64,000 bases of DNA from Bin87 sp026710825. GTDB lineage: Bacteria > Chloroflexota > Dehalococcoidia > Lucifugimonadales > UBA3495. The position numbers and the translations under genes are program-made. The notes beneath the pieces were generated by a model. That model ran no database searches, was not told the origin of the DNA, and saw nothing but the letters and a program-made list of their open reading frames with translations. The DNA lies in the NCBI GenBank assembly GCA_965232815.1, contig OZ247427.1, forward strand, positions 3,348,001 to 3,412,000, written 5' to 3'. This document shows, in pieces, positions 59,230 through 64,000 of the stretch (position 1 is the stretch's first letter; each line of letters starts with the position of its first letter).

Positions 59230-60432
59230 TTACCAGATAATCTGGGCCTGTTGCAGCGAATTGAGTTCGGCCTCGTCCATGCCCAAGAGGCCGCAGAATA
59301 CCTCATGGTTGTCCTGGCCGAGTTCGGGAGTCCACCGCAGCGGTTCGGTGGGAGTCTCGGAAAAGCGCCACGGTGGCGCGACGGCGCGCTGATCGCCCCG
59401 GTCGGGATCCGTGGTTCGGGGGAAGACATTCCGAGCCGCGAGGTGGGGATCTTCCATCAGCTGATCGGCTGACAACGAGGGAAATGCGGCGATGCCCGCA
59501 TCCTGCAACAGGGGGGTGAGTTCAAACGCATCGCGCACCGCGGTCCATTTGGACAGGTGGGATTCCAAGGTGTCCTGATTCTGCCAACGGAGGAACGCGT
59601 CGCCGTAGTCGTCTGATTCAGCCCACGCGGGGTTGTCCATAGCGACTTTCAGCCTGCTCCATTCGCCATCACCCCCGACAGCGATGGTGATCCATTGATC
59701 GTCGCCACGGCATGGGAACACTCCGTGAGGAGCCATGGAGTCATCGCGGTTGCCGAGACGCTGGGCGTCCCGCTGGTTCATGGCGGTATCCATGAGAGCG
59801 TGGCCCATGAAAGCCGTGGCGATATCGCGGACGGCCACGTCGGCGCGCTGGCCGACCTGGTGGTTCCGGTGGGCGCACAGGGCGGCGACGGCGGAGAAAG
59901 CAGCCATCATGCCGCCGGTGTGGTCCATGGCGTGCCGCAGTTCGACGGGCGGGCCGTCGGGGTAGCCCGTGAGGTATCCCAGGCCGCCGAGTGCCGCGAA
60001 CATGGGCGCATAGCCGGCGTAACGGGCTTCGGGCCCGGTCTGTCCGTTGGAGGACAGGGACACCATGATGACGTCGGGTTTGATCTCGCGGAGTTGGGGG
60101 TAGCCCAAGCCGAGGCGGTCCATCACGCCGGGGCGGAAGTTCTCGAGGACCACGTCGGAGATGCGGACCAGATCGTAGGCCAATTCGAGGGCGCGTGACT
60201 CCTTGAGATTGAGGGTTACGGAACGTTTGCTGGCATTTACCTGCTCGAAGGAGGACGGCGGCTTGCCATACATGGCGTGGGGTCGTCGGGTTATGTCGAG
60301 ACGGGCCGCCGATTCAATCTTGATGACGTCGGCACCGAGGGACGCCAGAATCATGCCGGCGAAGGGGCCGGCGGCATGCACGGAGAAGTCGGCGACGCGA
60401 ACGCCGGTGAGGGGCGCAGTTGAGTTGGTCAT
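59230..60432 (-). CDS. CaiB/BaiF family CoA-transferase (family III)
   Basis: 400 residues from the ATG at 60432. GVRVADFSVHAAGPFAGMILASLGADVIKIE opens the family fold, followed by FEQVNASKRSVTLNLKE, VVLENFRPGVMDRLGLGYPQLREIKPDVIMVSLS and MDHTGGMMAAFSAVAAL with the aspartate that forms the acyl-enzyme. Family III transferases move CoA between carboxylic acids (carnitine, bile acids, aromatic acids) without free CoA. The gene lies directly upstream of the enoyl-CoA hydratase and probably supplies it; substrate unknown. A second CaiB-type gene is cut by the right window edge. Confidence 0.88.
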   Translation of the reverse strand: MTNSTAPLTGVRVADFSVHAAGPFAGMILASLGADVIKIESAARLDITRRPHAMYGKPPSSFEQVNASKRSVTLNLKESRALELAYDLVRISDVVLENFRPGVMDRLGLGYPQLREIKPDVIMVSLSSNGQTGPEARYAGYAPMFAALGGLGYLTGYPDGPPVELRHAMDHTGGMMAAFSAVAALCAHRNHQVGQRADVAVRDIATAFMGHALMDTAMNQRDAQRLGNRDDSMAPHGVFPCRGDDQWITIAVGGDGEWSRLKVAMDNPAWAESDDYGDAFLRWQNQDTLESHLSKWTAVRDAFELTPLLQDAGIAAFPSLSADQLMEDPHLAARNVFPRTTDPDRGDQRAVAPPWRFSETPTEPLRWTPELGQDNHEVFCGLLGMDEAELNSLQQAQIIW

Positions 60433-60582
60433 AGTCGACACCGATTCATGATCGTGAGCGTGCCCGGGCAATTTCGGCAAACCAGATACTAGGGGGTGGG
60501 CGCGAGGGCGTGGTACGGAACAACGGACTCCCCCGCACCCCAACCCTCTCCCACCAGGGGAAAGGGGATTCGGGGACAGGTT

Positions 60583-61401
60583 CTAGTAATAGACGGCGCT
60601 GCCGGTACCGCCGCCGGCGGCGATCAGTTCGCCGGTGATGGCCCACGCCTTGTCGGATGCCAGAAAAGCGGTGAGGTAGCCGATTTCCGATGCGTCCACC
60701 ATGCGGCAGATGTGGTTGCCGCGGCCCGAACCGGGGGAGAAGTCCTGGGCCTCGGCCTCCTCGGGGGATACGCCGAGTTGCTCGGCGCGAGCGGCCAGCA
60801 GGCTCGGGGTGCGCTCGGTGCGCGTGGTGCCGGGATGGATGCAGTTGACGGTGATGCCGAACTGGCCCAACTGCGCGGCCAGGGTCTTGGTCATGTGGAC
60901 CAATGAGGTGTTGCGGGCGCCACCGCTGAGATTGCCGGCGTTGCGGGCGTTGAGTCCGCTGATGTTAATGATACGTCCAAAGCCCTGAGCCTTGAGCAGC
61001 GGGATGGCGGCGCGGGAACAACGCAGGGCGCCGACGTATTTGACGTCGAAGTCGCTGATGAGTTCCTCGTCGATGAGGTCTTCGATGGGTCCGGTAGCGC
61101 TGGGAGAACCGCCGGGCAGGGACGCGCTGTTGACCAGGATGTGCAGGCCGCCCAGGGTATCCGCGGCGGAGTTAATGACGCGGTCCACGGACGCGCGGTC
61201 GGTGGCGTCGAAGGACATGGGGATGGCGCGGCGGCCGGTGGTCTCGACGATTTCGGCGGCGGTTGCTTCCAGGTCGGGCATGGAGCGAGAGCCGACGACG
61301 ACGTCTGCGCCTTCACGGGCAAGTTCAATGGCGATGGCCTTGCCGATGCCGCGGCTGGCGCCGCCGACGAATGCGAGTTTGCCTTCGAGTCCGAAGTCCA
61401 T
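60583..61401 (-). CDS. Short-chain dehydrogenase family protein lacking the catalytic Tyr/Lys
   Basis: 272 residues from the ATG at 61401 with GGAGG eight bases upstream. The NAD(P) fold is normal: FVGGASRGIGKAIAIELA (TGxxxGIG-type), D66 in SFDATDRAS, LVNSAS (NAG-like) and IINISGLNA with the catalytic serine S148. The Y-x-x-x-K motif is replaced: the segment aligned with it reads LSGGARNTSLVHMTKTLAAQ, with Gly at about 160 and Asn at about 164. This variant either catalyses differently or binds without turnover. The C-terminus (GSAVYY) is atypical. It lies upstream of the CaiB/enoyl-CoA hydratase set on the same strand. Confidence 0.82.
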   Translation of the reverse strand: MDFGLEGKLAFVGGASRGIGKAIAIELAREGADVVVGSRSMPDLEATAAEIVETTGRRAIPMSFDATDRASVDRVINSAADTLGGLHILVNSASLPGGSPSATGPIEDLIDEELISDFDVKYVGALRCSRAAIPLLKAQGFGRIINISGLNARNAGNLSGGARNTSLVHMTKTLAAQLGQFGITVNCIHPGTTRTERTPSLLAARAEQLGVSPEEAEAQDFSPGSGRGNHICRMVDASEIGYLTAFLASDKAWAITGELIAAGGGTGSAVYY

Positions 61402-61622
61402 AGGGGTTGCCTCCAATGATGGCGAACACGTCCTCCAGGTGTGGGCGGTTCGCGGGAATTGGAGGGATTATACAACCCTGATGACTGCCAGCATCGTTTG
61501 GAGCAACATCGTGCGCGGAATTGAAGGCGCCCGGCAGGCATTTGGATCGATGATGAGGTCGAACGACATTGCCGGAATGGCCTGATACCATGTTCCGCGC
61601 AAGTTTAACCGGAGGTCGCACC

Positions 61623-62504
61623 ATGCCAGATTACGAGATATCCGCCGCAGATCCCTACACCAGAAAACGAGTGCCAGCGTTGGACGTGGAACTCGCTACG
61701 GTCGACACAGGGCAAGGGGATCCGGTGGTGTTTCTGCACGGAAATCCGACCTCGTCATACCTGTGGCGTAACGTGATTCCGCATGTGGCCGGGATGGCGC
61801 GATGCCTGGCTCCAGACCTGGTGGGTATGGGAGACTCCGACAGCGCGCCGGATGGGTCATATCGGTTGGTCGACCACACACGCTACCTGGATGCCTGGTT
61901 CGCCACGCTGGGGTTGACCGAGAATGTCACGCTGGTGTGCCACGACTGGGGGTCGGCGCTGGCGTTCCATTGGGCATTTCGGCACCAGGACAGGATCAAG
62001 GGTCTCGTGTACATGGAGGCTATCGTGCGGCCCCTCGCTTGGGAAGAATGGCCCGTGCCCTCGCGCTCGTTGTTCCAGTCCATGCGCTCCCCGGCCGGCG
62101 AGGAGATCGTCCTGGAGAAGAACGTGTTCGTGGAGCGCATCCTGCCGGCCAGCGTGATGCGCGGATTGGGAGACGAGGAAATGGCCGTGTACCGGAAACG
62201 CTATGTCGCAGAGGGAGAGTCGCGACGCCCGACGCTGACGTGGCCGCGCCAGATCCCGTTGGACGGCGAGCCAGAGGACGTGGTGGCGATAGTGCGGGAC
62301 TACTCGGAATGGCTGTCGTCCAGCGACGTGCCCAAGCTATTCGTCAACGCCGAGCCGGGCACCATCCTGACGGGCGCGCAGCGGGAGTTCTGCCGAGCCT
62401 GGCCCAACCAAACGGAAGTGACGGTCGACGGATACCACTTCATCCAGGAGGATTCGCCGGAGGAGATTGGGTGGGCTATTGCGGAATGGTTGGGCGGGTT
62501 GTAA
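61623..62504 (+). CDS. Haloalkane dehalogenase, HLD-II type (LinB/DhaA-like)
   Basis: 293 residues from the ATG at 61623 with GGAGG seven bases upstream. The alpha/beta-hydrolase active site is complete and coincides in number with LinB: nucleophile D108 in CHDWGSALAF with W109 as halide stabiliser, N41 in FLHGNPTSSYLWRN as the second halide stabiliser, catalytic acid E132 in YMEAIVRPLAWEEWP and base H272 in DGYHFIQEDSPEEIG. The E132 position and the MEAI...EEWP block place it in HLD-II. It would hydrolyse carbon-halogen bonds of alkyl halides to alcohols. It is alone, without transport or aldehyde genes beside it. Confidence 0.9.
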   Translation: MPDYEISAADPYTRKRVPALDVELATVDTGQGDPVVFLHGNPTSSYLWRNVIPHVAGMARCLAPDLVGMGDSDSAPDGSYRLVDHTRYLDAWFATLGLTENVTLVCHDWGSALAFHWAFRHQDRIKGLVYMEAIVRPLAWEEWPVPSRSLFQSMRSPAGEEIVLEKNVFVERILPASVMRGLGDEEMAVYRKRYVAEGESRRPTLTWPRQIPLDGEPEDVVAIVRDYSEWLSSSDVPKLFVNAEPGTILTGAQREFCRAWPNQTEVTVDGYHFIQEDSPEEIGWAIAEWLGGL

Positions 62505-62749
62505 GCCAAAGTCTGGATTCACCGGGACAAATTCCGGTGTTAATGCGCGGCAACATTGCAGCCGTTTCAACCGACGAATCCGGGTCCGGGTCGGGGTCCG
62601 GAGCTCTCATGGGTAACCGTCATGTTTCGTGAACGGGCCTGGCGCGGGCGGACAGGTTCCGGGGAAAGATCATACATGCCCGAGAGCTGACAACTGGAGG
62701 GTTGTCAAGAACGCCCGAATCTACGATAAGCCCCGTTGCCGCACCGGAA

Positions 62750-63727
62750 TCAATTCATCGAGTAGTGCCGATCAAATTCAGGCAAAATATTGCGGTTGAA
62801 AAATACTTTTTTGCTGCTCTTGGGATTACCTGGGTCCAAGAATCGCACCCGGGCGAATCGATCGTCGTTTTCTAGGGATTTGCGGATAGCGTGATATCGG
62901 TCGTTTTGTTTGAAATCCGAATAGCGTGACACACATCTATTCGTCAACTCTGCGTAATCCCAAGGATATTGGGCCCTAATCTCCTCCTCCGTCAGCTGGA
63001 TCGCAGTAGCAGCTGGATCGTTACTTCGACGGACCAAGAGCGCATTTCCGTCGGACGACTTAGCGAATTTGATGTCGATCCTGATAGTCACCGCGTACGC
63101 GGCGTTTGGATCCGAGTCTAGATCGTCGATCCCGTTCAGGAACTCGATGAAATTTTTCTCAGCGGCATTTAGGACAATCCCATCCGAGATTTCGGGAATG
63201 GCAGAAAAGGACAGAGGCAACAAGTACAGATCAAATTCCGACGGGTGCCGGTCGAACCATTGCTTGGCGGCTGAAACGAAATTTTTTACGCACGCGGCGC
63301 CGAGTTCGTAAACGCGCGCGTCAAAGCCCACTGATTCGCTGTAGAAATGCGTCGCGCAATCCCTAAGCTCCAGCATGGCTTGTAGGTTGCGGTGGGCCGC
63401 GATATCCAATTGTTTGCTTTGCGATAACTGGTCGGACAAGTAGGACAAGCCTTGGGTAAACGGTGCCCGTGATCGGGTGAATCTGACGTATAGCTTCTTG
63501 CCCAGCTCCCCGTTTTTGTTTTGACGCCGCTCATAGACGTACAGGCTCCGTTCTTTGTTGTTATTGTCCGCCAGCCATTTTGCCTTGAGTAGTAGTTCCC
63601 AACCGTTGACGGCCAATATAGAGAACGTTTCAATCTTGTGAGGGAAACCCGGTTTGTTGTAAATCTCGACGGCAGCCACCATGGCGGCCGCAGCGCGGTC
63701 AAATAGCTCACGGGAACGGGATCTCAT
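62750..63727 (-). CDS. DUF3644 / HEPN-type protein, possible defence or toxin RNase
   Basis: 325 residues in a stretch visibly poorer in G+C than its neighbours. The N-terminus NKPGFPHKIETFSILAVNGWELLLKAKWL is characteristic of DUF3644, a HEPN-related domain, and LRDCATHFY contains the HEPN ribonuclease motif R-x4-H at 122-127. The remainder (YLLPLSFSAIPEIS, YAVTIRIDIKFAK, YPWDYAELTNRC) is mixed alpha/beta and unassigned. HEPN proteins often act as RNases in abortive infection or toxin-antitoxin systems. No antitoxin-like gene of a known type is adjacent, so this is a solitary candidate. Base composition suggests recent acquisition. Confidence 0.7.
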   Translation of the reverse strand: MRSRSRELFDRAAAAMVAAVEIYNKPGFPHKIETFSILAVNGWELLLKAKWLADNNNKERSLYVYERRQNKNGELGKKLYVRFTRSRAPFTQGLSYLSDQLSQSKQLDIAAHRNLQAMLELRDCATHFYSESVGFDARVYELGAACVKNFVSAAKQWFDRHPSEFDLYLLPLSFSAIPEISDGIVLNAAEKNFIEFLNGIDDLDSDPNAAYAVTIRIDIKFAKSSDGNALLVRRSNDPAATAIQLTEEEIRAQYPWDYAELTNRCVSRYSDFKQNDRYHAIRKSLENDDRFARVRFLDPGNPKSSKKVFFNRNILPEFDRHYSMN

Positions 63728-63767
63728 CGGGCGGTTTCAACAAGCCGGTTTAGTTGTACTACAGAAC

Positions 63768-64000
63768 CTACACCGCTCCCGCCCGCGCCAACGCCGCCAA
63801 CTCCCGCGCTGCATACTCCAGCAGGCCGCAGTACACATCTACGTTGTGTTCGCCGAGGAGTGGGGCTCGGGTTAGGGTGGTGGGGGTTTCGCTGAGTTGG
63901 AAGGGGGCGCCAGTGTATTCGAGAAGGCCGGTTTCGGGGTGGTTGACCTGGGCGTAGAAGTCGCGCTCACGCTGCTGGGGGCTGGTGAACACCTCGGACG
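63768..64000 (-). CDS. CaiB/BaiF CoA-transferase, C-terminal end (5' part outside window)
   Basis: The frame is open to the right edge and ends at 63768. The last residues read VNHPETGLLEYTGAPFQLSETPTTLTRAPLLGEHNVDVYCGLL, which matches the C-terminal end of family III CoA-transferases and is very similar in layout to the end of the gene at 59230 (RFSETPTEPLRWTPELGQDNHEVFCGLL). A second CoA-transferase gene therefore continues beyond the window. Only the tail is visible, so activity and substrate cannot be judged. Confidence 0.75.
   Translation of the reverse strand, partial: SEVFTSPQQRERDFYAQVNHPETGLLEYTGAPFQLSETPTTLTRAPLLGEHNVDVYCGLLEYAARELAALARAGAV

Noticed and set aside
1..64000. CRISPR arrays, rRNA genes, prophage, transposases
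   Set aside because: No regularly spaced direct repeats, rRNA motifs or recombinase signatures were found.

Overview
The window reads as a high-GC, gene-dense chromosome segment of a free-living or host-associated heterotroph, most likely a marine-type Chloroflexota of the SAR202/Dehalococcoidia kind. That placement is an inference from gene content: an FMN luciferase-like monooxygenase, CaiB/BaiF CoA-transferases, an enoyl-CoA hydratase, SDR, DinB/MDMPI-type proteins, a TRAP binding protein, a haloalkane dehalogenase and secreted Pro/Thr-linker lipoproteins, all mixed with housekeeping genes. No rRNA, phage, transposase or CRISPR array was seen. Two tRNAs are present (Ile-GAT, Ser-GCT).

Layout. 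1-5.4 kb: aminotransferase fragment, SsuD-like monooxygenase, a probable stand-alone structured RNA (about 1.9-2.26 kb), then a minus-strand molybdo-enzyme maturation set (xdhC, a MocA/MobA-like nucleotidyltransferase) around an acyltransferase broken by an amber codon. 5.4-7.9 kb: mostly noncoding, one secreted hypothetical protein, bracketed by an inverted repeat. 7.9-12.2 kb: ispG, acyl-CoA-dehydrogenase-like monooxygenase, proS. 12.3-20 kb: alcohol dehydrogenase with a small zinc protein, CCA-adding enzyme, beta-hydroxyacid dehydrogenase, an SCP/CAP gene interrupted by UGA, VOC protein, Eis-like acetyltransferase. 20-28 kb: methanethiol oxidase (SELENBP1 family) with a membrane partner, tRNA-Ile, TRAP DctP, tRNA-Ser, miaB, nadA. 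28-35 kb: Uma2, HemQ-like protein, NHL protein, ComB-like phosphatase, acyl-CoA synthetase and two tandem MDMPI-type paralogues. 36-40.5 kb: oppD-oppF and a zinc-ribbon/GT-C fusion.

41-52 kb is an almost continuous minus-strand array, in transcription order: a TlpA-type lipoprotein, rpsF, ssb, rpsR, a parvulin-like foldase, hom, thrC, folE, a FemAB/CelD-like acyltransferase, an MshA-like glycosyltransferase, a DUF502 membrane protein and a PIG-L deacetylase. The most striking feature is its first gene: the TlpA redox motif reads W-(UGA)-P-Y-C, so the UGA replaces exactly the first redox cysteine and is followed by a small hairpin at a bacterial-SECIS-like distance. This is best explained as an undescribed or little-described thioredoxin-like selenoprotein.

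52-64 kb: tandem-Usp protein, pth, a secreted gluzincin peptidase, a primase-type zinc finger protein, nudC, a retropepsin-like protein, enoyl-CoA hydratase, CoA-transferase, a divergent SDR without the Tyr/Lys pair, a haloalkane dehalogenase, a DUF3644/HEPN-type gene of lower GC, and the tail of a second CoA-transferase. A family of imperfect GGGGCGA...TCGCCCC palindromes is scattered through the window, usually at gene 3' ends.
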